From G965216695 sp965216695 (GTDB lineage Bacteria; Pseudomonadota; Gammaproteobacteria; Pseudomonadales; Azotimanducaceae), in NCBI GenBank assembly GCA_965216695.1, contig OZ244212.1, positions 3,782,001 to 3,846,000 on the forward strand: a stretch of 64,000 bases of DNA, given 5' to 3'. How positions within the stretch are numbered: the first letter of the stretch is position 1; each line of letters begins with the position of its first letter. Below, in pieces: positions 25,726 through 35,304 of the stretch. The notes beneath the pieces are model-generated. The model had not been told where the DNA came from. It saw only the letters and a list, made by a program, of their open reading frames with translations, and did not search any database. The translations under genes and the position numbers were made by a program.

Positions 25726-27582
25726 ATGTCCTCATTCGAACATAGCGGAAACGAGCAGCACGATGCGTTGTATCGCATCCGGCACAGTCTGGCCCACGTA
25801 CTGGCGCAGGCGGTGCTAGAGATGCGACCGGGCAGCAAGCTGGGGTTCGGTCCGCCCATTGCGGACGGCTTCTACTACGATTTCATTCTGTCGGAACCGA
25901 TCAACGAGGAAGACTTTCCCGAAGTCGAGCGGCGGATGCGCAAGATCATCAAAAAGGGGCAGCGCTTCTACCGCGAAGATCTGGACGCCGACGAAGCACT
26001 GGCGCGCATCGACGAGATGGGTGAACCCTACAAGCGGGAGTACGGTGCGGAACTGATCGACAAAAACGGTCTGGCGGGATTGTCGTTCTATCGCAACGGG
26101 CCTTTTCTCGACATGTGCGAAGGGCCGCACGTGGACACAACGAAGGAGCTGCCGCGCGATGCGTTCAAGTTGCGCAGCGTCGCGGGTGCGTACTGGCGCG
26201 GTGATTCCGACAATACGATGATGACCCGTATTTACGCGTGGGCGTTTGCCGATAAGGCGACGCTTGACGGTCACGTGGCGCGTTGGGAGGAAGCCCAGCT
26301 GCGCGATCACAAGAAACTGGGGCGCGAGCTTCAGCTGTTCACGATTGACAACGACATCGGCAGAGGGCTGCCTCTGTGGTTGCCGAACGGCACAGTGATC
26401 CGGGAGGAGCTGGAAAAGCTGGCCAAGGAACTCGAATTCCAGGCGGGCTACGAACGCGTGGCAACGCCGCACCTCGCCAAGCAGTCCCTGTACTTCCAGA
26501 CCGGACACCTTCCGTACTATGCCGATGGAATGTACCCACCAATGCAGGTCGTCGAACAGATTTCGTCGGATGGTGGGGTGGAAGACATGGTTAAGGAATC
26601 GTACATGCTGCGGCCGATGAACTGCCCGCATCACCATAAGGTGTTCGCGGCAGTACCGCGCAGTTACCGCGATCTGCCGTTGCGTCTCGCGGAATACGGT
26701 CAGGTCTACCGTTTCGAGGATTCAGGGGCTGTCGGCGGCCTCGTCCGCGTTCGGGGGATGTGCATGAACGACGCGCACATCTACTGTACGCCAGAACAGG
26801 TCAAGAGCGAGTTCAAGGACGTGATCGCGATGTATAAGAACGCGTATGCGATTCTCGGGCTCACGGATTACGGCATACGTTTATCGCGTTGGGATCCGGA
26901 CGATCCCAAAGGCAAGGAGAAGTACGTCGACAACCCACCAGCGTGGGAGACGTCGGAGCGCATCCTTGCCGAGGTGCTCGACGAACTGGGCATCGACTAC
27001 GTGGAAGGTCCCGGGGAAGCCGCGTTTTACGGTCCCAAGATCGACATACAGTTTCCGACCGTGACCGGACGTGAGGAGACCGTGTCTACCGTTCAGCTCG
27101 ACTTCTCCGTACCCGAGCGTATGGGGTTGACGTATGTCGGCTCCGACGGCGAAGAGCACACCCCGTACTGCATCCATAGAGCGCCGTTCTCTACCCACGA
27201 ACGGTTCGTTGCCTTTCTGATCGAGCACTTCGCGGGCGCGTTCCCCACGTGGTTGTCGCCGGTTCAGGTGCAGGTGATTACGGTTTCCGAGCAGTTCGAT
27301 GACTATGCCGCGGAGATCGTCGCACGGCTGCGGGCGAGGATGGTCCGTGCGGAACGTGCGCCGTCTAACGAGACGGTGCCGAAAAAGATCCGCGAAGGCA
27401 CGACGCGTAAGATTCCGAACCTTCTGATCGTCGGTGAGCGGGAGCAGGCCGATCGCACCGTTACGTTGCGGCGTTATGGTGTTAAGGAACAGACGACGAT
27501 GACGCTCGATGCGTTCGAAGACGCACTGGTCTCACACATCGCGGCGCGCGGCCTCGTGTTCGAACCGGAGTCCGCGGACTGA
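25726..27582 (+). CDS. thrS: Threonyl-tRNA synthetase lacking the TGS domain
   Basis: 618 residues against about 640 for the E. coli enzyme. It begins directly at the editing domain (H20 and H24 of RHSLAHVLAH-type HxxxH), so the N-terminal TGS domain is absent; the upstream terminator rules out a missed 5' extension. The catalytic core is intact: motif 2 region PMNCPHHHKVF (zinc Cys near 300), zinc His in NDAHIYC and CIHRAPF, and the anticodon-binding domain at the end (VITVSEQF to the C-terminus). It charges tRNA-Thr in the cytoplasm. It is not followed by infC-rpmI-rplT as in many gammaproteobacteria, suggesting a second, regulated ThrRS. Confidence 0.93.
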   Translation: MSSFEHSGNEQHDALYRIRHSLAHVLAQAVLEMRPGSKLGFGPPIADGFYYDFILSEPINEEDFPEVERRMRKIIKKGQRFYREDLDADEALARIDEMGEPYKREYGAELIDKNGLAGLSFYRNGPFLDMCEGPHVDTTKELPRDAFKLRSVAGAYWRGDSDNTMMTRIYAWAFADKATLDGHVARWEEAQLRDHKKLGRELQLFTIDNDIGRGLPLWLPNGTVIREELEKLAKELEFQAGYERVATPHLAKQSLYFQTGHLPYYADGMYPPMQVVEQISSDGGVEDMVKESYMLRPMNCPHHHKVFAAVPRSYRDLPLRLAEYGQVYRFEDSGAVGGLVRVRGMCMNDAHIYCTPEQVKSEFKDVIAMYKNAYAILGLTDYGIRLSRWDPDDPKGKEKYVDNPPAWETSERILAEVLDELGIDYVEGPGEAAFYGPKIDIQFPTVTGREETVSTVQLDFSVPERMGLTYVGSDGEEHTPYCIHRAPFSTHERFVAFLIEHFAGAFPTWLSPVQVQVITVSEQFDDYAAEIVARLRARMVRAERAPSNETVPKKIREGTTRKIPNLLIVGEREQADRTVTLRRYGVKEQTTMTLDAFEDALVSHIAARGLVFEPESAD

Positions 27583-27615
27583 CGGGTGTATGACGGGTGG
27601 ATGTAGTGCCGTGCG

Positions 27616-30600
27616 TCAGCCGCCGGACTCCGGCGCGGACTGGCGCTGCAGCGCGTCCAGTTGCCGGGCGACGGCCTCGGGGGACCCGGTGCGTTGCGCC
27701 AGCAGGTTGTAGTACGCAGGTACGATAAACAGCGTCAGCAGGGTTGCCACGGACACGCCGCTGACGATCACGATGCCCAGAAGATTACGGCTGACCGAGC
27801 TGGCGCCCGTGGCCATGATCAACGGGATAGCGCCGGTAACGGTGGAAAGGGTCGTCATCAGTACCGGCCGCAGCCGGATCGCAGCTCCCTCGATGATTGC
27901 CGCCTTGAAGTCATGCCCCTGATCGCGCATCTGGTTGATGAACTCGACGATCAACACCGCGTTTTTAGCCGCAATGCCGATCAGCAGCACCAGCGCGATC
28001 TGACTGTAGACGTTGAGACTTGAACCGGACAGGTAAAGGCCCGCGAGCCCGCCCGCGACCGCCAGCGGGACGCTCAGCAGAATAACGAGCGGGTGCACGA
28101 AGCTTTCGAACTGCGCGCAGAGCACCAGATACACGATCAGCAGCGAAACGGCGAACGTGAAGGCAAGACTTCCGGACGCCTCCTTGTATTCGAGCGACTC
28201 GCCGGCGTAATCCACCTGAGCGGTGTCGGGCAGGTCGGTCGCCACGGTCTTTTCCAGAAACGACAACGCGTCGCCGAGCGTGTGCGGAGGATTGACGCTC
28301 GCCCGCAGCGTTACCGCAAGCAGACGGTTGTAGCGATTCAGTGCCGCGGGGCCTGACGTTTCTTCCGTGATGATCAGGTTGCCGAGCGGGATCAACTGGC
28401 CGCTCGTCGATGAACGCACGTAGATATTGGACAGATCGTCGAATCCCTCCCGCTGGGCATCGATCGCCTGGAGTACTACGTCGTATTCTTCTCCATCGAG
28501 GATGAACGTGGACACCCGTTGCTCGCTCATCAGGCTGCCCAGGGTCTGCCCGACGTTCCGCACCGAGACGCCGAGTGCGCCCGCGCGGTCCTGGTCGACG
28601 CGTACCAGCACCTGCGGCTGGGTTTCCTTCAGGTCCGAATCGATGCGCGAGATACCCGGAAACGACTCGGCGGCCAGGATCAGCCTGTCCCGCCATTCGG
28701 CCAGCTCGTCCCAATCGGAGCCGCCGATCACGAACTGCACCGGCTGGTTGCCGCCGCCGCGCGACAGACCCGAGCGCGTGAACGCGAATGCGTTGGCACC
28801 GGGTACGTTCGACCACGCGCGTGTCAACGATTGCGCGGCGGCAGCGGTACTGATGTCCCGGTCGCGCCACGGCACCATCGACAGAACCAGTATGGCGGTG
28901 TTGGCGCTCGATTCGCCGAAGCTTGGTACGCGGGTCAGGAGCCTCGACGCCACGCCCTCGTCGATCATCGCCATCGCCGGTGCCTCGAGCGCTTCGACCG
29001 TGCTCATCATTTCCGTCAGGCCCGTCCCCTCGGCTGCTTGCACGCGCGCAAAAAGCATTCCCTGGTCTTCGGACGGTGCGTACTCGCGGGGCAGCCAGAG
29101 GACCAGCTGGGCGATGAGCACGAGCACGCCGGCGGTTACGACAAGCGCAATCCAGCTGTGACGGAGAAAGGTGTCGAGCGCTCGGCGGTAGGCCTGCTCC
29201 AGGCGTTCCAGCGTCGAGTCGAGTAATGAAGAGAACGACCGGCCGCTGCGACGCCTGAGAAACTTCGAGCACAGCACCGGGGTCAACGACAGCGCGAGTA
29301 CACTGGAGAAGATGACCGCCGCGCTGATGGCCACGGCCAACTCGCGGAAGATTACGCCAATGTTGTCACGCAGAAATACGATTGGGCTGAACACCGCAAC
29401 GAGCACCGCGGTGGTGGCGACGACCGCGAACGCGACCTGGCGTGCGCCGCTGTACGCGGCAACCAGTGGCGCTTCGCCGCGTTCGATACGCCGGTAGATG
29501 TTCTCGAGCACAACGATTGCGTCGTCGACGACGAGGCCGATACACAGCACCAGCGCGAGCAGTGTGATCAGGTTGACGGAAAATCCGAACGATGCGAGTG
29601 CGATGAACGACGCGATCAGGCACACGGGAATGGTGATTGCCGGGATCATCATCGCGCGGAACGTCCCGAGGAACGCGAAGATTACAAGGCTCACCAGCAC
29701 GGTCGTAATGCCAAGCGTCTGGTAAACGGAGTCGATCGCCTCGCGGATGTACAGCGAGTCGTCCGAACTCGGGATGAACGACATGTGGTCGGGCAGCGTT
29801 GCCCGCACTGAAGCAATCTCTTCTTTCACGCGTTCGAGCGTTTCCAGCGTGTTTGCTGTGGACTGCTTGCTGATCGCGATACCGATCGAGGGGTTGCGAT
29901 TGATGCGAAAAATGTCGCGCTTGTTTGCGGTACCGATTTCGACGGTTGCAACTTCGCCCAGCCGGATCGGATGGCCGTCGGGGCCGAGTCGAATGATCAG
30001 GCGTTCGAATGTTTCAGGCGTGGTGTAGTTGCGACGCAACCGGACGCGAAACTCGCGCGCTTCCGACTCGATCAAGCCTGCCGGTAGTTCGACGTTCTCG
30101 CGCCGCAGCGCATCGACGATGTCGCTGACCGTCAGCGCCCGCGCCGCGAGCGCGTTGCGGTCGAGCCAGATCCGCATGGCCGGTTCGCCACCGCCGAGCC
30201 GTGCGGAAGCGACCCCGGGCAACACCGAGAATCGATCGACCAGGAAACGGTCCGCGTAATCGTGCAGCTCCAGCGTGTTCATCCGCTCGCTGGAAAGGCT
30301 GATGTACATCACTGGCCGTGCGTCCGAGTCCTGCTTTACCACCTGCGGCAGATCAACGTCGTCGGGCAACTGGTTTACGACACGCGAGACGCGGTCGCGC
30401 ACGTCGTTCGCAACGCGGTCCACGTCCATGCCGAGTTCGAATTCGATGTTGATGTTCGAGCGTTCGTCGCGGCTGGATGAACGGATGGTCTTGATGCCTT
30501 CGATGCCACTGATCTGATCTTCGATCAACTGCGTAATGCGGTTTTCGATCACCTCGGCCGACGCGCCCACGTACTGCGTGGACACACTGACTACGGGTGG

Positions 30601-30723
30601 GTTGATATCGGGATATTCGCGCAGCGGCAGGAGCGTGAAGGCAAGAGCGCCGAAAGCAACCAGCACCAGGCTGATAACGGTGGCAAAAACCGGGCGTTTG
30701 ACGGAGACGTCGGAAAGCCACAT
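27616..30723 (-). CDS. RND efflux transporter permease (HAE-1/AcrB-like)
   Basis: 1035 residues from ATG 30723 (MWLSDVSVKRPVFATVIS). Twelve helices in two repeats with two large periplasmic loops are expected. TM4 has the proton-relay pair in GLVVDDAIVVLENIYRR, and the N-terminal loop has YPDINPPVVSVSTQY. It belongs to the multidrug HAE-1 branch, nearest in style to MexF/MdtB. The adaptor gene lies 4 bases upstream; no outer-membrane factor is in this window, so a shared TolC-type protein is likely. Inner membrane, proton-driven export. Confidence 0.94.
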   Translation of the reverse strand: MWLSDVSVKRPVFATVISLVLVAFGALAFTLLPLREYPDINPPVVSVSTQYVGASAEVIENRITQLIEDQISGIEGIKTIRSSSRDERSNINIEFELGMDVDRVANDVRDRVSRVVNQLPDDVDLPQVVKQDSDARPVMYISLSSERMNTLELHDYADRFLVDRFSVLPGVASARLGGGEPAMRIWLDRNALAARALTVSDIVDALRRENVELPAGLIESEAREFRVRLRRNYTTPETFERLIIRLGPDGHPIRLGEVATVEIGTANKRDIFRINRNPSIGIAISKQSTANTLETLERVKEEIASVRATLPDHMSFIPSSDDSLYIREAIDSVYQTLGITTVLVSLVIFAFLGTFRAMMIPAITIPVCLIASFIALASFGFSVNLITLLALVLCIGLVVDDAIVVLENIYRRIERGEAPLVAAYSGARQVAFAVVATTAVLVAVFSPIVFLRDNIGVIFRELAVAISAAVIFSSVLALSLTPVLCSKFLRRRSGRSFSSLLDSTLERLEQAYRRALDTFLRHSWIALVVTAGVLVLIAQLVLWLPREYAPSEDQGMLFARVQAAEGTGLTEMMSTVEALEAPAMAMIDEGVASRLLTRVPSFGESSANTAILVLSMVPWRDRDISTAAAAQSLTRAWSNVPGANAFAFTRSGLSRGGGNQPVQFVIGGSDWDELAEWRDRLILAAESFPGISRIDSDLKETQPQVLVRVDQDRAGALGVSVRNVGQTLGSLMSEQRVSTFILDGEEYDVVLQAIDAQREGFDDLSNIYVRSSTSGQLIPLGNLIITEETSGPAALNRYNRLLAVTLRASVNPPHTLGDALSFLEKTVATDLPDTAQVDYAGESLEYKEASGSLAFTFAVSLLIVYLVLCAQFESFVHPLVILLSVPLAVAGGLAGLYLSGSSLNVYSQIALVLLIGIAAKNAVLIVEFINQMRDQGHDFKAAIIEGAAIRLRPVLMTTLSTVTGAIPLIMATGASSVSRNLLGIVIVSGVSVATLLTLFIVPAYYNLLAQRTGSPEAVARQLDALQRQSAPESGG

Positions 30724-30727
30724 CGGG

Positions 30728-31834
30728 CTAACTCCGGGCCGGGCTGTCCGAACCGGCCCCGGCGGTGTGATCTTCGAGCCGCACTGCACTGCCGTCGCGC
30801 ACTTTGATGACCCCCGCAGTAATGACCTGCTGGCCGGCTGAGAGACCGGATACTACCTCCACCCATCCGTCGCTGCGCCGAGCGGTCTCGACCCCGGTGC
30901 GCACCGCGGTACCGTCGCGCAGCAGAAACACAAACGTGTTACCCGCTGCGCGCGTCAGCGCGGTTTCCGGGATCATCAGCGCTTCGCTCTCACCGAGATC
31001 GAGCTGCACGGTCATCAACATTCCGGGCCGTAGTTTGCGGTCAGGATTCGCGATCAGCGCGCGAATGGTGGCGGCGCGCGTTACCGGATCGACGCGTGGA
31101 GCGACCGTAAGCACGCGGGCGGGAAACGTCACGTCTGTGAATGCCGGCGTGGTCGCCACTACCGCCTGGCCGGGTTTCAGCAGCGCGAGATGCACCTCGG
31201 GTACGGAGAAATCGAGCTTGATGACGTCGACGTCATCGAGGGTCGCGATCGGTGTGCTGGGGGTCAGCAGTGTCCCTTCGCTAACCTGGCGGAAGCCGAG
31301 CACGCCGGCGAATGGTGCGGTTACGAGTCGGTCCTGCAAACGAGCGACGATCGATTGATATCGAGCCTCTGCGGCATCGACCCGCGCCAGCGCTTCGTCG
31401 ACCTGCGACACCGGGACACTGCGTTTCGTCAGCAGATCGGCCAGTCGAGCGTGTTGACGGCGGGCATCCGCCAGGTTGGCGTTTGCCTCGGCCAATAGCG
31501 CAGTCTCTTCCTGGTCGGTCAGCTCCACGAGCACGTCGCCGGCTTCGACGAATTGCCCGTCGTCGAAATGCACCTTACTGACAGTGTCCGTCACCTTGGC
31601 GCTGAGCGTAACGGATTCGTTGGCGAACGTTGTGCCCAACGCCTCGATCCGGTCGTTGAGCGTACGCAGAGCGGCGCTATCGACCCGTACGAGGACCGGC
31701 GGGCGTTCGAAGGTGGGTGCCGAGTGCGTGTCGCGGCCGCATCCCGGCAGCGCGCCCAGCGAGCAGAGTACGGTGAACCCGAGCAGACAGCGCCAAACGC
31801 CGGACCCCGGCCAAACGCCGGACCCCGGCGGCAG
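30728..31834 (-). CDS. RND efflux periplasmic adaptor (membrane fusion protein), probable lipoprotein
   Basis: The coding part shows a hydrophobic signal with a lipobox-like Cys (SLGALPGC), then the hairpin/lipoyl pattern of HlyD-type adaptors (VHFDDGQFVEAGDVLVELTDQ, TAPFAGVLGFRQVSEGTLL) and a C-terminal beta domain (LRPGMLMTVQLDLGE). It connects the RND pump to an outer-membrane channel. The 5' end is odd: between the prc stop and the lipobox there is no in-frame ATG, GTG or TTG. A CTG at 31834 is given here as placeholder; ATG codons exist only inside prc (from 32047 upstream). Confidence 0.85.
   Translation of the reverse strand: MPPGSGVWPGSGVWRCLLGFTVLCSLGALPGCGRDTHSAPTFERPPVLVRVDSAALRTLNDRIEALGTTFANESVTLSAKVTDTVSKVHFDDGQFVEAGDVLVELTDQEETALLAEANANLADARRQHARLADLLTKRSVPVSQVDEALARVDAAEARYQSIVARLQDRLVTAPFAGVLGFRQVSEGTLLTPSTPIATLDDVDVIKLDFSVPEVHLALLKPGQAVVATTPAFTDVTFPARVLTVAPRVDPVTRAATIRALIANPDRKLRPGMLMTVQLDLGESEALMIPETALTRAAGNTFVFLLRDGTAVRTGVETARRSDGWVEVVSGLSAGQQVITAGVIKVRDGSAVRLEDHTAGAGSDSPARS
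31793..31828. repeat. 18-bp perfect tandem duplication at the adaptor gene 5' end
   Basis: CCAAACGCCGGACCCCGG occurs twice in a row (793-810, 811-828), and a partial third copy (GCCGGACCCCG) lies at about 31844-31854. In the adaptor frame it reads as a repeated PGSGVW just before the signal-peptide core. The unit keeps frame. Confidence 0.75.
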
Positions 31835-31890
31835 GTCCCGTCTGCCGGACCCCGATTGCGGCGGGCTGTTGCGTTGCGGGTGCGCCGGGA

Positions 31891-34041
31891 TTAAGGGGTA
31901 ACCTCGCCGAGCGACTGACCTTCCACCGCGGCGATCCGCTGAGTCATCGAGATATAGTCGAGCAGCACGCGGGCGGATTCTTTCGCCATCGCATCGATCT
32001 CGAGGTCGGTATCGTCCTCGGCCGCGGCTTCTTCGTAGTCTTCCCATTCTTCGATCGTCTTGAACGGCGCCTCGCCCCGTGCTGCACGTAGCGAATTTTC
32101 CAGATCGAGTCGCCATTGGTCGTCCTCGAGCTTCTCGCGCTTGCGCGTCGACTCGTTCAGCGACAGGTATTCTTTGTCGTTGTTTTCCTTCGACTTCGCC
32201 GCCAGCTGGTTGAAGTACTGGAACTCGACGTCGCTGGCTACACGTCGACGGTGCGAATCATTCAGCGCATTCAACAGCGGGCGGATCTGCTGGCTGCGAT
32301 TGTAGATTGCCGGTTGAATCACATCCCACGGCATCGCGCCGTCCAGCGTGCTTTCGCCGATGGTTTCCGGGTCGAAGATATGCGGAAAGCTCACATCGGG
32401 AAGCACACCCTGGTGCTGCGTCGATTGCCCGGAAACCCGGTAGAACTTCGCGGCCGTTACTTTCAGTTGGCCGCGATTGAGCGGGATCAGGGTCTGCACT
32501 GTGCCTTTGCCGAACGTCTGGCTGCCAATGATCAGGCCGCGCTCGTAGTCTTGGATTGCGCCTGCGAAAATCTCCGACGCGGAAGCGGACAGCCGATTGA
32601 CCAGCACCGCGAGTGGGCCGTCCCAAGCGACGCTGTCGTCGTTGTCGGTGTACACGTCCGGATTGCGGCGCTTTGATTTCACCTGCACGGTCGGACCGGA
32701 TTCGATGAAAAGCCCGGTCAGGGAGTCGGCTTCCTGGAGCGATCCGCCGCCGTTGTTGCGCAGGTCGATGATAATGCCGTCTACCTGGTCGGCTTTCAGC
32801 TCGTCGATGATCGCGCGGACGTCACGCGTTGTGCTGCGATAGTTTGGGTCGCGACGCTGAATACCTTTGAAATCCACGTAGAAGGTGGGAATCTCGATCA
32901 CGCCGAATTTGTACTCGCGCTCGCCGAGGTTCAGCGTCATCAGTTTCTTCTGTGCGGCCTGCTCCTCGAGCTTGACCGTATTGCGTTCGATAGTAACGAT
33001 TTTTGTCGCGTCGTCGTCGACGTTGTGCGGAATCACTTCCAACCGTACCTCGGTTCCCTTAGGCCCGCGGATCAGCTCCACGACGTCGTCGATCCGCCAC
33101 CCGATGACGTCGATCAACGGTCCGTTGGTGCCCTGACCGACGCTCACGATACGATCGGCGGGGTTCAGCAATCCCGATTTGTCGGCGGGTCCTGCCGGCA
33201 CCAGACGTACGATCTCGGTGTAATCGTCGTCGGTGCGCAGCACCGCGCCGATGCCCTCGAGCGACAAGGACATGTTGATGTTGAAATTCTGCGACGTCCG
33301 CGGTGAGAAATACTGCGTGTGCGGATCGTAGGTGGTTGCGAACGCATTCACGTAGAGCTGAAATGCGTCTTCGCTCTTCGTCTGAGACGCCTGCTTGAGG
33401 CGGTTCTTGTAGCGTTTGGTGAGGAGCGTGCCGATTTCTTCCATGGGTTTGCCGTTCAGCTTCATGCCGAGGACGGCTGCCTTCAGGCGCTGCCGCCACA
33501 AGGCGTCCGCTTCGGCCGTCGTTTTCGGCCATGGCGCTTCCGACCGGTCGATTTGCAGCTGGTCATCCAGATCGAAACGCATGTTTCCGATCCCGGATTC
33601 GAGTTCGCTCAGTAGGAACTCGAGGCGCTGCAGCAGCCGTTCGTGGTGGCGGTTGAAGATCTTGAACGCAGCTTCGAGATCGCCGCGCAGCAGCGCCTCG
33701 TCCAGCGTCGTGCGGTACTTCTCGAGTTCGCGGATGTCGCTTTCCAGGAAATACGCACGGCCCGGATCGAGGCTCTCGATGTAGTTGTCGAAAACGGCGG
33801 ACGATATCGAGTCGTCCAGTGGTTTCTTTAGGTAGTGTTCGTCGCGCAGCTGTTCAACGATGACCAGGCTCGTCCGCTGATGCACTTCGAGTGGTTCGAG
33901 TTCCTGGGCGATTGCCTGGGGCGCCGGGGCCAGCGCCACCTGGGGCTGTTTTGGCGGTGCGGCCATCAGCGGTAACGCCGCTATACCGAGCGCACAAAAA
34001 GCGAGCGTCCGGAGAATGTGGTGCAAACGATTGTCATGCAT
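31891..34041 (-). CDS. prc: Tail-specific (carboxy-terminal processing) protease
   Basis: 716 residues from ATG 34041 (MHDNRLHH), with a signal peptide cleaved near PLMA. It has an N-terminal helical domain, a PDZ domain near residues 235-320 (GIGAVLRTDDDYTEIVRLVPAG), the S41 core with nucleophile Ser in LSASASEIFAGAIQDY and Lys in GSQTFGKGTVQT, and a C-terminal DUF3340-like tail. It degrades or trims periplasmic proteins from their C-termini, including peptidoglycan hydrolases in E. coli. It is the first gene of a leftward unit with the RND adaptor and pump. Confidence 0.94.
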   Translation of the reverse strand: MHDNRLHHILRTLAFCALGIAALPLMAAPPKQPQVALAPAPQAIAQELEPLEVHQRTSLVIVEQLRDEHYLKKPLDDSISSAVFDNYIESLDPGRAYFLESDIRELEKYRTTLDEALLRGDLEAAFKIFNRHHERLLQRLEFLLSELESGIGNMRFDLDDQLQIDRSEAPWPKTTAEADALWRQRLKAAVLGMKLNGKPMEEIGTLLTKRYKNRLKQASQTKSEDAFQLYVNAFATTYDPHTQYFSPRTSQNFNINMSLSLEGIGAVLRTDDDYTEIVRLVPAGPADKSGLLNPADRIVSVGQGTNGPLIDVIGWRIDDVVELIRGPKGTEVRLEVIPHNVDDDATKIVTIERNTVKLEEQAAQKKLMTLNLGEREYKFGVIEIPTFYVDFKGIQRRDPNYRSTTRDVRAIIDELKADQVDGIIIDLRNNGGGSLQEADSLTGLFIESGPTVQVKSKRRNPDVYTDNDDSVAWDGPLAVLVNRLSASASEIFAGAIQDYERGLIIGSQTFGKGTVQTLIPLNRGQLKVTAAKFYRVSGQSTQHQGVLPDVSFPHIFDPETIGESTLDGAMPWDVIQPAIYNRSQQIRPLLNALNDSHRRRVASDVEFQYFNQLAAKSKENNDKEYLSLNESTRKREKLEDDQWRLDLENSLRAARGEAPFKTIEEWEDYEEAAAEDDTDLEIDAMAKESARVLLDYISMTQRIAAVEGQSLGEVTP

Positions 34042-34399
34042 GGTGGAGTCTGTCGCCCTCGTTCTTACTGCGCCGCTAACGGGTGCATCGTGATTTGTCG
34101 TCCATGTTGTTGGTCGATCCCATGTCCGTCGGGTTCTCGCTGCGCCGATTCCAGCGCCCCCTGACTGGGACGCGCGAATGGCGTGTTCGGTTCCGTAACC
34201 CGGAGAATGCCCCAAATCCCCCGTGCGGCTGTACGGCTACTGTGATCAGAATGTAACCCGCGTATGGAACGACGGCAATACGAGCGCGCGGCTGGTCGGT
34301 TCAGTCTGCGGGTGTGCCCAACGCGCGGCGGGGCACTTGGCGTGCCGGTCCAATCGTGCGACCTTGCGCGCTGGAAAAACCAACAAGGAGCGCTGTGCG
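34042..34399. other. Divergent intergenic region between prc and the FKBP gene
   Basis: 358 bases without a supported gene. It must contain both promoters. I see no strong consensus element, repeat or hairpin, only a clear AAGGAG ribosome site at 34385-34390 for the rightward gene. Confidence 0.5.
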
Positions 34400-35227
34400 A
34401 TGACACGTGCACACTGCGGTAGGCCCGATCGGGCGGATCTGGACTCAAAGCGTCCAAATACGACAAATAAATTGCTATATATCGCTCAATCCGGTGCTAT
34501 CGGCGCCCTGAGCCTGATCGTGGCGTTGGGTCTGTCGGCCTGCACCCCAGCGGAGAACCCGAGCACGACCGATGAACCGCCGGGCGCGGAGGCAGCGTCG
34601 ACCCAAGATACCGGGCCGGATCTGTCGGATCCGATGGCCCAGGCGAGCTACAGCCTGGGCTACACGGTGAGCAAAAATGTGTCCGACCGCTACGGCGACC
34701 TGATCGACGAGGACGCCTTTGTGAATGGCATCCGCGAGGCCATCGATGGCACACCTGCGCGCGTCGCCGAGGCGACGGCCCGCGATGCGTTGACCCAGAT
34801 GAATCAGCGCAAAGCCGAAGCGGACCAGGTGGCTGCGGAGGGTACGCTGGCGGAAGGCGGCGAATTCATGGCGGAAAATGGTGCGCGTGAGGGCGTGACG
34901 ACGTTGGCGTCCGGACTCCAGTATGAAGTTCTGACGCCCGCGGAAGGGGATACGCCGACTGCGGCAGACACCGTCACGACGCATTACGAAGGTCGCCTGA
35001 TCGACGGGACAGTGTTCGACAGCTCGCTGAATAACCCGGAACCCGTCAGCTTTCCGTTGAACGGAGTGATACCTGGTTGGACCGAAGCGCTGCAACTGAT
35101 GGCGGTTGGCGCGAAATGGCGTCTCTACATTCCGCCGAATCTCGCGTACGGCAACCGTGCGGTTGGCTCGATTCCTCCGAACTCGACGTTGATCTTCGAC
35201 GTGGAACTGCTGGACATCAGCAAATAG
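34400..35227 (+). CDS. FKBP-type peptidyl-prolyl isomerase, predicted lipoprotein
   Basis: 275 residues from the ATG preceded by AAGGAG at 9 bases. An unusually long basic N-region (about 30 residues) leads to a hydrophobic segment and the lipobox LSAC. The mature part has the FKBP_N dimerisation domain (about 75-150, beginning AQASYSLGYTVSKNV) and a C-terminal FKBP domain with HYEGRLIDGTVFDSS, GVIPGWTEAL and FIPPNLAYGNR-like IPPNLAYGNR. This is the FkpA/Mip layout, a periplasmic or outer-membrane folding helper. Confidence 0.9.
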   Translation: MTRAHCGRPDRADLDSKRPNTTNKLLYIAQSGAIGALSLIVALGLSACTPAENPSTTDEPPGAEAASTQDTGPDLSDPMAQASYSLGYTVSKNVSDRYGDLIDEDAFVNGIREAIDGTPARVAEATARDALTQMNQRKAEADQVAAEGTLAEGGEFMAENGAREGVTTLASGLQYEVLTPAEGDTPTAADTVTTHYEGRLIDGTVFDSSLNNPEPVSFPLNGVIPGWTEALQLMAVGAKWRLYIPPNLAYGNRAVGSIPPNSTLIFDVELLDISK

Positions 35228-35304
35228 ACGCAGCGAATAGACGCAAAGACGGGAATCAGGTGAACCGGCACGACTAGCCGCTGATTCGACTCGTTAGCTG
35301 TCGC

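Noticed and set aside
27583..27615. Start of infC downstream of thrS
   Set aside because: Only 33 bases separate thrS from the convergent RND gene; no infC-like sequence is present.
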